Assembly (NCBI GenBank): GCA_017396515.1
Contig: JAFQLV010000029.1
Location: 1-39,486 of the forward strand
Reading direction: 5' to 3'
From: Clostridia bacterium
GTDB taxonomy: Bacteria > Bacillota > Clostridia > Oscillospirales > Acutalibacteraceae
DNA length: 39,486 nt
Shown here: one piece after another, positions 19,085-27,571 of the stretch
Layout: every line of letters begins with the position of its first letter
Numbering within the stretch: the stretch's first letter is position 1
Made by a program: the position numbers and the translations under genes
The notes under the pieces: model-generated
The model's input: only the letters and a program-made list of their open reading frames with translations
Databases searched by the model: none
Told to the model about the DNA's origin: nothing

Positions 19085-19253
19085 TAATAGTGACTCTTTA
19101 TACCCTCAAGGGGTCAGTGCGTGCAAAAAACGGTCAGGTCAGGGGCTGTGCAGGCGTGATTTCAAGAGGAAAAAAAGCCACGATAAGTTTCGTTTTGACG
19201 GCTTTGCCGTATTATGAAATAAAAGGTTAATTTTTATTAAGGAGGAAATCTTA
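19085..19253 (+). promoter_or_regulatory. long structured 5' leader of the giant gene
   Basis: About 170 nt of GC-richer sequence with nested pairing: AAGCC and GGCTT enclose ACGA/TCGT, followed by ACGGC/GCCGT. It does not match a riboswitch class I can recognise; a c-di-GMP class I motif was considered and not supported. It ends with AAGGAGG before the start codon. Confidence 0.4.
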
Positions 19254-22200
19254 ATGAAAAACAAATTAAAAAAATCTTTATCACTTATAATGACAGTGCT
19301 TATGGTATTGTCATGTTGGGTATGGGTAGCTCCCACTGAGGCGGAGGCTGCTACATCTAATTATACGGTTAGAATTTACTTCAATATAGGCAACGGTGGT
19401 TGGGGTGGTGCAGCCGATGCACGACCAGATGGATCCAATATTACTATATCGTATATATCGGATAATGGTACCGGCACCGAAACATCGCAAGCATTTGACA
19501 AAGGTCAATTATGGAGCTCTGACAATGTTTCGGGTGCATATATTGATTGTGTAGTTCCCGGTTGGCCATCAAGTATTTCTATTCAGTTAACAAATAGTTT
19601 TGCGGGTGACGTGGATGTTGTCTTCACTCGAATAGAAATAAACGGCAGGACAGCTGTGCCCGGAAACTATAGTTTTAGTGGCGGAAACACTAAATCTTTT
19701 ACACCCTCGGAAAGCGGTACAACCGGTTCTGTTTATGATACTGATTCGGAAAAAACCAGCGAACACACTGGGTGGAATTGGCCTAAGCCTAAGCCAACAA
19801 CTATAGAAGGTCTCGGCGGAACAACCACCATTGTACTTCCTGAAATAGACAAACTCGATGCTATTGATGTAGGAAGTTTTACAGCGAAGGCATACGATCA
19901 GTATGGTGTAGAATGGTATAATACTCCAAGCTACAATTTATCGTCGATTGAGGATGTTGTTGCTACTGACATAAATGATGAGGAATCGGGTCTTTGGTGG
20001 GAACTCAGTTCTGATATGACAACAGCACATGTAAAAGCAAGTGCAGTAATGCAGGATGTTTATTCTGTACCACTGAAAAATGGAAACACCAGAGATTTTT
20101 ATCTCGTGGCACAGATGGCAGAAGCAGATGGTGCCCCTGTAGACTCACAGAAGCTTCATTTTGTATATCCTAAATATGATTGGGCTTTCTACGGTGAGGT
20201 TTTGGGTCTTAATGACCACAAGGTATCGATTTTTGTTGAAGACAAGACAACAGATGAAACAAAGGTATATGCATGGGACGGTGACGACCAGGGCACAGAG
20301 CCGGATGCTCAGATAGTAGTTCCCGACTATCTTGCATACAACCAGAAGTCACTTATTCTGCCTATGTATGCTGAGAAGGACGGCTTTACCTTCTACGGCT
20401 TCTGGACGAAGCCACAGCCGTCAAATCCCGGAGAAAAGGGTGAGCCCTTCTCGCCGGAGGCAAGCTTTGCAGAGCCTGTAGACAGTGATACATATCTTAC
20501 TCTTCCGGAAGATCTTTATACTGATGCAGGTGAGCAGTGGAATTACAGAACAGACGGTATCACCACAGGCAATAAAACATATTATGCATGGTGGCTTGCA
20601 AACGATGTAAGCGTTAAGTTCTATGATGTTGACGGTAGCTATATTGATTCGTTTAGTCTTAAGGCAGGTCAAACACACCAAGCTATTGTATGGCCTGAGC
20701 CTGCAGCGGAGTATAAGGAAGGTTACACAAACGGTGCATTTACTTACACCAAATGGACAGAGAAATGGGTTAACATCGACGGTGAGGTTGTAGATCCTAC
20801 CGGTTACACCTTCGGACATGACCTTATTCTTACACCTCAGTATGAAAGCGCAAGCTTTGATAAGACACACAAGGTAACCTTCTATAACAGTGACAGCAAT
20901 ATTATTTCAGACAGCGATTATAATTACAGAGATGTTGCTGTTGTTCCGGCTGTAAATGAGGTTTCAGCTGTTAACAAAAATGCAAAGGATTACAGCTATG
21001 AATTTGTAGGCTGGTCTTCACAGGTTCCAACAACAGGTCTTACATATCATGTAATGCTTGAGGATGTAGACTATGATGTGGGCTTGAATCCGGTTTATAT
21101 TGCAGAAGACTTTGTTGTAAGAAGCGACGCAACATATTATCCTGTATTCAGACGCTATGCGAAGCCTTATGATGTTGTATTTGTATACGCCAATGAAATA
21201 GGTAACTTTGTTGATAAGACTGTTCAGTATAAGTACGGACAGAAGATTGAGATTCCTGAAGAAGTTCCTGAGTCATATGCTATGTATGGCTTAGAGTTTA
21301 CAATACTTGGCTGGCAGGAAAACGCTGCAGGTGCAGATATTGTTTTAGGCGAGGAAATTTGTGAAGGAGCAACATCATATGTTGCCAGATATGACAACGG
21401 TGTGCAAAAGCCCTATAATGTAAGCTATGTGTTCAGAAATGAAGCAGGTGAGCTTATAACAAAGACTGCAGAAGTATATGAAGGCTACAGTGTAGAGCAG
21501 AGCTTTATTGATGCACTTAAGCCCAGTGACACTTATGATGACGGTACTCAGGAGTTACGCTTCAATGGCAGTTGGATCTGCAGTGCAAACGGAAACACCT
21601 ACGGTACCTCACAGCTTGCAGGTTATTATCCTGCTAACCATGTTACCTTCACAGCTGTTTACACAGACGGTGTGCCCTTCCGCACAGTAACATATGTTGA
21701 CGGCGACCTTTCAAAGGAATTCAGAATCACAGACGGAACACAGCTTCCTTACTGGACACACCAGGTTGATACCGCTGAAGGTACAGTTACAGAAACATAT
21801 GTACCCTCAAAGGCAAACACTGAATTCGGTATTTATGAATTTGCAGGTTGGTTTGACGAAGTGCAGACTGACGAAACAGCTACAAACGGCACACAGTATA
21901 AGCCCGGCGAAACTGCAATCGGCGCTGATGTAACACTTTATCCCCAGTTTATCTATAAGCTTTATAACTACAACTTCGTATTCAAAAACTGGGACGGTAC
22001 AGTTCTTAAGCAGGGCACATTCCATCTTGGCGACTCGCTCAATGAGCTGAGAATTCAGGCTGAAAATATTGCAGTAAGACCTGCCGACGAAACATATACC
22101 TATCAGTTCCTCGGTTGGGATAAGAGAGTTCCCGAAAAGTGCGAAGGCGGCGAGCCTGACAGCACACTGACATTCATTGCTCAGTACAAGCCCGTTTATA

Positions 22201-25200
22201 TCTATTATAATGTAGAGTGGTATAATGACGAAGCTTCAATGAATGATGAAAATGGTCTTCCCGTTGCAACAAGTAAGTATGTTTACGGTGCTAAGATGCA
22301 TACTCCTTCAGTTACACTTACAGTACCCGAGAGCGATCAAGCAGGCCAGAACTATGTATTTGCAGGCTGGTACTATAAGGATGCCAACGGTAATGCACAG
22401 CCCTTCGTGCGTAACATGACAATCACAGGCGACATGAAGTTCTATGCAACCTATGCTCTGACAGCTAAGATGCATAAGGTTACAGTAAACGACGGTACCA
22501 ACACATACACTTTAACAGTTGAAGACGGCGCAAACATTAAGGACCTTGTATCAGATCCCGTTGCAGGTTATGTGAATGAAACAACTCATAACGGCTTCAG
22601 AGGCTGGTTACTCGGCACAGATGCTTTTGATATCGAAAATGCAACAATCACTAAGGATATCACTATCGTTGCAGATTTCGAGGTTGGCCAGCACGTTTAT
22701 GACAAGAGCGAAATCGTTACACTTCCCACATATCCCGTAGCAGGTTACACAGACTATGACGGCACTGTAGTTCCCGCAACAACAGGCGAAGGCCTCAAGC
22801 GCTTCTGGTGTGAATGTAACAAAGAAAAGACAGGCACAACAGACAAGGACAAGATTCCCGCATGCGTTATTCCTGCCCTTAAGGATGAAGTAGATCCCGG
22901 CTCAACAGCTTATATCGGCACTGCTAACTGGTCAGACTTTGACGCTGCTGCAGCTGCAGATACAATTTATGCTAACCCCAACACAGACTTTATTATCACA
23001 ACATCCGACAAGGGTAATGTTGATAATGACTATAACGCAACAGGTAAGGGCATCGGTGTTCAGCAAATCAAATTTTTGATTGCTCCTGCTGAAAGTGTAT
23101 ATAGCGAAGAGCAGCTGTCACTGGAAATCGATTCGTTTGGCACTGTAGCTTACGATTGGCCCACAATCCAGACTCTTCTTATCAAGAACTACGGCGGTTG
23201 GGCTTATGTTCCCGAAATGTATAAGGATTATAATGCTAACTTCACAGCTAAGCTTGGCAGCTATAACCTGACAGACGGCGAGGCATATGTAATTTATGCT
23301 AAGGTTTTGGATAAGGCTAATAATATGAGCTTCATCAGAACTGCCGAATTTATCTATGATGCAACTAAGCCCGTTGTTGATGTGGCAGGTAACTACAACG
23401 CAGCTGAAAACACATACTGCGAGCAGGCTACAATCACAGTAACAGAGGCTACAGATTATGTTGTTACAGTTGACGGCACACCCATCAGCGAAACAACAGC
23501 TAACAAGAAGTACAATATCGGTGAAGGCGTGCATCAGGTTGTTGTTACCGATAAGGCAGGCAACAAGACAAGCGTATTCTTCACAGTTCTTAAGGAACAC
23601 ACACTTGTTAACTATAACGAAGCTCCCGACTGTCTGACAGCAGGCTTCACTTCACAGAGATGTCTCAACTGCGGCGCTGACTTCAATAAGGAAGATGTGC
23701 CCGAGCTCGGTCACGAACTTAAGACAGTTCTCGTAAATGCAACTTGTGACGAAAACGGTTACACAATAACAACCTGCGGCAGATGCGACATGGAACCCGA
23801 GATCAACTATTACACCTTAACAGGTGAGCTCATTGAAGAATCAAAGGGTCATGCATGGAATGCAGGTGTAGTTGTTAAGGCTGCAACCTGTCAGACCAAG
23901 GGCGTTAAGATCTTCACCTGCTCAGTTTGCGGTGAAACAAAGCAGGAGGAAATTGCTCCTCAGGCAGATGCACACAACTTCTATAAACCCCAGGTGGTTA
24001 AGCCCACATGTACAGAAGCAGGTAAGGTTACACAGCTTTGCCGTGTTTGCGGCGAAAAAGTTACTATCGCTCAGGGCAGTGACGAGACAGCAGCTAACTA
24101 TGACGCTGAATATGCTCCCACAGGCCACACACCTGACAAGTGGATTGTAACTGAGGCTGCAAGATGCTTTGCACGCGGCACAGATGCTGAAGGTAAGGAA
24201 TACTTCGGTGTTGAAACAAATGTATGCTCAGTTTGCGACACAGTTATCACTGACGAAAACGGTGCAGCAGTTACAAGATATATCTACGATGCAATTCCTC
24301 ACACATGGATAGTTGACGAAGCTAACAGCGTTGAGCCTGCAGTAGGCGTTGAAGGTAAGATTGCATATAAGTGCGCAGTTGAAGGCTGTCCAGGTACAAA
24401 GGAGCCCACAAAGATTGATGCACTTGTAGAATATTCAATTACATTCATCGGCACAACAGTTGTTAAGGTAACAGACGAAGAAACAGGCGAGGTTACACTG
24501 GTTGAACAGGAATCCAAGCAGGTAGATAAGGGTCTTCCCGGTGAAACAGCAGGCAATGTTCTTCACGAGCAGAAGAAGCTTGACAGTGCTGACGGTAAGG
24601 TAGCTTATGTATTCGACGGCTGGTACACCAAGAAGGCTGACGGCAGCTTCGATAAGAAGTACACAACTCCCATGGAAATCGGCACAGAAAATATCACTCT
24701 CTATGCTAAGTTCAAGGAGAAGGATATCTTCTATACAGTAGACTTTGAGATCCCCTCAACATATACTCCCGCAACTGAAGAAGATGAGGAAGTATACGGC
24801 GGTTATAAGGAATTCAAGTCACTTATGGGTGCTATCGGTGATGAAAGAACTCCCGGTGAAGAACCCGTATTTGCAGAAACAGATTACTTCAAGTTCACCT
24901 TCGACGGTTGGTACACCAAGGGTACAAACCCGAGCAAGTATGACGGTAAGATCGCAGGCGACGCAACATATCAGGCTGCATTCAAGGCTGAAGCTAAGAA
25001 GTACACAGTTATCTTCATGAGCGACGGTGTTGTATTTGACACTGAGGATGTTGTTGCAGGCGCTACAGCAGTACCCAGCGAAGGCACACCCGAAAAGGCA
25101 AGCGATGCTCAGTATCACTACACCTTCAAGGGCTGGTACACATCAACTGACGGCAGAACAGAAGCTGACCTGACAGATATCACTGAAAAGACAACAGTTT

Positions 25201-26579
25201 ACGCTGTTTACACTGCTGAAGCTCACGATAAGGGCACAAGCGGTACAGTTAAGCAGGAAGCAAACTGTAAGGTTCCTGAAATCACAGAATACACCTGTGC
25301 AGACTGCGGTTATGTATGGACAGAGATCACAAAGGAAGCTCTTGACCACGTAGCAGGCGACCCTGTTTACAACGAAGAAACAGGCAAGAATGAAATCCAC
25401 TGCACAGAGTGCGGCGAGCTTCTCAGCGAAGCAGAGGCTTCATACACAATTAAGTTTGAAGACCACAACGGCAGAAGACTTGACACAATTACAGTTAAGG
25501 TTAACAACAAGTTTGTTGAACAGGCTGAAGCTGCAGCTAAGCTTGCTTCAAAGGCATCAGACGACAAGAACGATTACACATTTGCAGGTTGGATTGTTAA
25601 GGAAGGCGACACACCTGTTGCTTCCAAGGATCTTCCCGCTGCAACTGCAAATGTAACTTATATCGCTGCTTACACAGCAACAGCACGCACCTTCTCAGTA
25701 ACATTTGCTACATCAATACTTGTTACAGGCGAAAGCGTTGCTAAGAAGACCTTCTCAGGTATTGCTTACGGCAAGATTGTTGACAAGGACGGCAACGATG
25801 TAACCAAGTATGCATTTGATAAGGATGTATTCGGTATCCCCGAATCAGACTCAAAGGTACACTATGTATTCAAGGGCTGGGATGTTGACCTTTCAAAGGG
25901 TGTAACAAAGGATACTCTCGTTCGTCCCGTATACGAAGCAGTCAGCCACAGCTTCGACAGCGGTGTTCCCTCAGCAGCAGACTGCACACAGTCCGGCGGC
26001 TACAAGTACACTTGCTCAGAGTGCGGTTACTATTACATCTCAGGTAATATTCCTGCTCTCGGTCACAACTATGTAACCAAGGTAGTTAAGGAGCCCACCT
26101 ATAAGGAAGAAGGTCTTGCAGTTAAGACCTGCCAGCGTTGCGGCGACACAATTGAAGAGAAGCTTCCCGTTAAGCAGTATATCGTAGTTAAGGTTACTGT
26201 TAAGGACACAGACGGTAAGGCATATCACGGTGCTAAGGTTGAAATCACTCACGACGGCACAGGTAAGGTTTACGGTCCCAACCTGACAGACACAAACGGT
26301 GTTGCAACCTTCTATGTTGAGCAGTCAGGCGAATACTTCGTAAGAGTTCTTGAAATTCCCGGTCACGAGGGCGGTTACAGCGGTGATATCACAGTAAATG
26401 AAAACGGCGATATCACAAACAGCACACTTCCCACTCTCAAGGGTGAAGGCTCACAGAGCTGCTCATGCGGTTGCCACAGAAACAACTTCTGGGGTATGCT
26501 CTTCAGATTCTTCCACAAGATTATTAAGCTTCTTACAGGCAGATACATTTGCTGTGACTGTCCTGACAGCAGATATTAA
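19254..26579 (+). CDS. giant secreted multi-domain InlB B-repeat protein
   Basis: 2441 residues, exported: a signal peptide ends near APTEAEA (residue ~32). Order: an N-terminal beta domain (about 35-125, PLAT-like in pattern); linker and Ig-like region to about 400; a long series of InlB B-repeat/Listeria-Bacteroides repeats (patterns such as YEFVGWSSQ, FAGWYYKDANG) to about 1210; an Ig-like domain with DKAGNKTSVFF to 1446; Cys-rich knuckle modules (1447-1720, 1992-2062, 2232-2307) holding ten paired-Cys motifs such as CSVCG, CRVCG and CADCG; more InlB repeats; a carboxypeptidase-regulatory/SpaA-like fold (2308-2395). No LPXTG or membrane anchor. The last 40 residues are an unusual Cys/His tail (CSCGCH ... 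CCDCPDSRY). Probably a surface adhesin; ligand unknown. Strong AAGGAGG ribosome binding site. Confidence 0.9.
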   Translation: MKNKLKKSLSLIMTVLMVLSCWVWVAPTEAEAATSNYTVRIYFNIGNGGWGGAADARPDGSNITISYISDNGTGTETSQAFDKGQLWSSDNVSGAYIDCVVPGWPSSISIQLTNSFAGDVDVVFTRIEINGRTAVPGNYSFSGGNTKSFTPSESGTTGSVYDTDSEKTSEHTGWNWPKPKPTTIEGLGGTTTIVLPEIDKLDAIDVGSFTAKAYDQYGVEWYNTPSYNLSSIEDVVATDINDEESGLWWELSSDMTTAHVKASAVMQDVYSVPLKNGNTRDFYLVAQMAEADGAPVDSQKLHFVYPKYDWAFYGEVLGLNDHKVSIFVEDKTTDETKVYAWDGDDQGTEPDAQIVVPDYLAYNQKSLILPMYAEKDGFTFYGFWTKPQPSNPGEKGEPFSPEASFAEPVDSDTYLTLPEDLYTDAGEQWNYRTDGITTGNKTYYAWWLANDVSVKFYDVDGSYIDSFSLKAGQTHQAIVWPEPAAEYKEGYTNGAFTYTKWTEKWVNIDGEVVDPTGYTFGHDLILTPQYESASFDKTHKVTFYNSDSNIISDSDYNYRDVAVVPAVNEVSAVNKNAKDYSYEFVGWSSQVPTTGLTYHVMLEDVDYDVGLNPVYIAEDFVVRSDATYYPVFRRYAKPYDVVFVYANEIGNFVDKTVQYKYGQKIEIPEEVPESYAMYGLEFTILGWQENAAGADIVLGEEICEGATSYVARYDNGVQKPYNVSYVFRNEAGELITKTAEVYEGYSVEQSFIDALKPSDTYDDGTQELRFNGSWICSANGNTYGTSQLAGYYPANHVTFTAVYTDGVPFRTVTYVDGDLSKEFRITDGTQLPYWTHQVDTAEGTVTETYVPSKANTEFGIYEFAGWFDEVQTDETATNGTQYKPGETAIGADVTLYPQFIYKLYNYNFVFKNWDGTVLKQGTFHLGDSLNELRIQAENIAVRPADETYTYQFLGWDKRVPEKCEGGEPDSTLTFIAQYKPVYIYYNVEWYNDEASMNDENGLPVATSKYVYGAKMHTPSVTLTVPESDQAGQNYVFAGWYYKDANGNAQPFVRNMTITGDMKFYATYALTAKMHKVTVNDGTNTYTLTVEDGANIKDLVSDPVAGYVNETTHNGFRGWLLGTDAFDIENATITKDITIVADFEVGQHVYDKSEIVTLPTYPVAGYTDYDGTVVPATTGEGLKRFWCECNKEKTGTTDKDKIPACVIPALKDEVDPGSTAYIGTANWSDFDAAAAADTIYANPNTDFIITTSDKGNVDNDYNATGKGIGVQQIKFLIAPAESVYSEEQLSLEIDSFGTVAYDWPTIQTLLIKNYGGWAYVPEMYKDYNANFTAKLGSYNLTDGEAYVIYAKVLDKANNMSFIRTAEFIYDATKPVVDVAGNYNAAENTYCEQATITVTEATDYVVTVDGTPISETTANKKYNIGEGVHQVVVTDKAGNKTSVFFTVLKEHTLVNYNEAPDCLTAGFTSQRCLNCGADFNKEDVPELGHELKTVLVNATCDENGYTITTCGRCDMEPEINYYTLTGELIEESKGHAWNAGVVVKAATCQTKGVKIFTCSVCGETKQEEIAPQADAHNFYKPQVVKPTCTEAGKVTQLCRVCGEKVTIAQGSDETAANYDAEYAPTGHTPDKWIVTEAARCFARGTDAEGKEYFGVETNVCSVCDTVITDENGAAVTRYIYDAIPHTWIVDEANSVEPAVGVEGKIAYKCAVEGCPGTKEPTKIDALVEYSITFIGTTVVKVTDEETGEVTLVEQESKQVDKGLPGETAGNVLHEQKKLDSADGKVAYVFDGWYTKKADGSFDKKYTTPMEIGTENITLYAKFKEKDIFYTVDFEIPSTYTPATEEDEEVYGGYKEFKSLMGAIGDERTPGEEPVFAETDYFKFTFDGWYTKGTNPSKYDGKIAGDATYQAAFKAEAKKYTVIFMSDGVVFDTEDVVAGATAVPSEGTPEKASDAQYHYTFKGWYTSTDGRTEADLTDITEKTTVYAVYTAEAHDKGTSGTVKQEANCKVPEITEYTCADCGYVWTEITKEALDHVAGDPVYNEETGKNEIHCTECGELLSEAEASYTIKFEDHNGRRLDTITVKVNNKFVEQAEAAAKLASKASDDKNDYTFAGWIVKEGDTPVASKDLPAATANVTYIAAYTATARTFSVTFATSILVTGESVAKKTFSGIAYGKIVDKDGNDVTKYAFDKDVFGIPESDSKVHYVFKGWDVDLSKGVTKDTLVRPVYEAVSHSFDSGVPSAADCTQSGGYKYTCSECGYYYISGNIPALGHNYVTKVVKEPTYKEEGLAVKTCQRCGDTIEEKLPVKQYIVVKVTVKDTDGKAYHGAKVEITHDGTGKVYGPNLTDTNGVATFYVEQSGEYFVRVLEIPGHEGGYSGDITVNENGDITNSTLPTLKGEGSQSCSCGCHRNNFWGMLFRFFHKIIKLLTGRYICCDCPDSRY

Positions 26580-26620
26580 TTGGTGGCAGTTATCTGAAAA
26601 AACAGAACTGACTTAATAAT

Positions 26621-26655
26621 AACGGCTCTGTTCCGAATGGAACGGAGCCGTTTTT
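26621..26655 (+). terminator. intrinsic terminator of the giant InlB-repeat gene
   Basis: AACGGCTCTGTTCC (26621-26634) pairs with GGAACGGAGCCGTT (26639-26652), one G-T wobble, 4-nt loop, then a T tract. Hairpin array 4 begins 4 nt after the T tract. Confidence 0.92.
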
Positions 26656-26658
26656 CTC

Positions 26659-26753
26659 GTTTCGCCTGTGGCGGAACATATCGAATTTGCTATGGCAAAT
26701 ATATCGAGTTGCTTTTAGGCAACATATCGAGTTTGCGTGAGCAAACATATCGC
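26659..26753 (+). repeat. hairpin array 4
   Basis: Four intact hairpins with ATATCGA linkers: GTTTCGCC/GGCGGAAC (26659-26677), ATTTGC/GCAAAT (26685-26700), GTTGC...GCAAC (26708-26723) and GTTTGC/GCAAAC (26731-26746), ending in ATATCGC. It abuts the terminator of the upstream giant gene. Confidence 0.93.
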
Positions 26754-27284
26754 CTTTGTAGTGGTTTTGGGTTTGTAGTTATTGATAAAAGAGAAGGCTT
26801 TGGGGTTTGGCGGTTTTTCTGACGATGAGGGAAGACAGTGCAGTTAAGGTTCCGTTTTGATCAATGCCTGAGTCTCTGCTCGCTCAAGCCGCGGGGCTCA
26901 TACTTTTCCCGATTGTGGTAAAAGTATGCAAAAGCACGCTTTGGTGCCGGAGGGCCGAAGGACGAAAATTACCGTCTCAGTTCGGATGAGATTTTAAGCT
27001 TTTTACCCTTTTCTTCGTTATTAAGAAACATAAAACTTCTGCTTATCGGTAATTGTTCGTATATCTGTTTTCTGCTTCAAGGGTAATTTTAGCCGAAGCG
27101 ATTCGTTTAAGGGTAAATACATCAACCTGACCGCTACTCTGAGCTGTTTTACATAGTCTGTTCTCGTCTGGCCTTGTATAGTCCTGCTTTACCCACTCAC
27201 TACCCGACAGTCGTGAGTCGCTGATTTGGTTGCTTTTTGTCAGTGATACTGTTGGGGGTTTCTCGATGAAATTTTTATTTTCTC
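26754..27284 (+). repeat. composite repeat module, copy B
   Basis: About 530 bp between arrays 4 and 5, in the same orientation as module A (17894-18492). Shared blocks include TTCTGACGATGAGGGAAGAC, AAGGTTCCGTTTT, CTTTGGTGCC, AATTACCG, CTTATCGGTAATT, a block from TTTTAGCCGAAGCGATTC to CCCGACAGTCGTGAGTCGCT, and TTGCTTTTTGTCAGTGATAC. The stem matching GTTACTTTCC in copy A is CATACTTTT/AAAAGTATG here (26899-26928). It has no convincing open reading frame. Confidence 0.85.
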
Positions 27285-27380
27285 GTTTCGCCTGCGGCGG
27301 AACATATCGAATTTGCCTGTGGCAAATATATCGGGTTCGCTTTAGCGGACATATCGGGTTTGCGTGAGCAAACATATCGC
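27285..27380 (+). repeat. hairpin array 5
   Basis: Four intact hairpins: GTTTCGCC/GGCGGAAC (27285-27303), ATTTGCC/GGCAAAT (27311-27327), GTTCGC/GCGGAC (27335-27350) and GTTTGC/GCAAAC (27358-27373). Linkers are ATATCGA, ATATCGG, ATATCGG and ATATCGC. Same composition and order as array 2. Confidence 0.93.
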
Positions 27381-27473
27381 CTTTGTAGTGGCGTAGCTTT
27401 TATTGAATTTGGTTGTTAACGACAATAAAGAGATAAAAATTTATAAAATTTTATGTATAAACACTTATAGGCA

Positions 27474-27502
27474 TTGACATAAAGTCGCAATTTTGTTAAA
27501 AT
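27474..27502 (+). promoter_or_regulatory. predicted sigma-A promoter of the SCP2/aminotransferase/transketolase operon
   Basis: Perfect -35 TTGACA (27474-27479), 17-bp gap, -10 TAAAAT (27497-27502). This is the best promoter in the window and leaves a ~60-nt leader. Confidence 0.85.
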
Positions 27503-27537
27503 ATTATCGTATAACTTGAGGGCTGACACATATTGCG

Positions 27538-27553
27538 GTGAGCAGCTGCTCAC
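27538..27553. promoter_or_regulatory. perfect 16-bp palindrome in the operon leader
   Basis: GTGAGCAGCTGCTCAC lies between the promoter and the AAAGGAGG ribosome binding site (27556-27563). It may be an operator for a dimeric regulator or a leader hairpin. Confidence 0.6.
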
Positions 27554-27571
27554 AAAAAGGAGGAAATATCC

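Noticed and set aside
19085..19253. c-di-GMP (GEMM) riboswitch
   Set aside because: The conserved GGACGCAAAGCC-type core and the 3' tetraloop-receptor region are absent.
26637..26822. 61-codon frame after the giant gene
   Set aside because: It runs through terminator, array 4 and module B, with the same repeat-derived peptide as at 17.8 and 18.5 kb.
12973..27380. Hairpin arrays as CRISPR arrays
   Set aside because: The constant part is only a 7-nt linker, the 'variable' parts are self-complementary and recur between arrays, the period is ~23-24 nt, and no cas gene is present.
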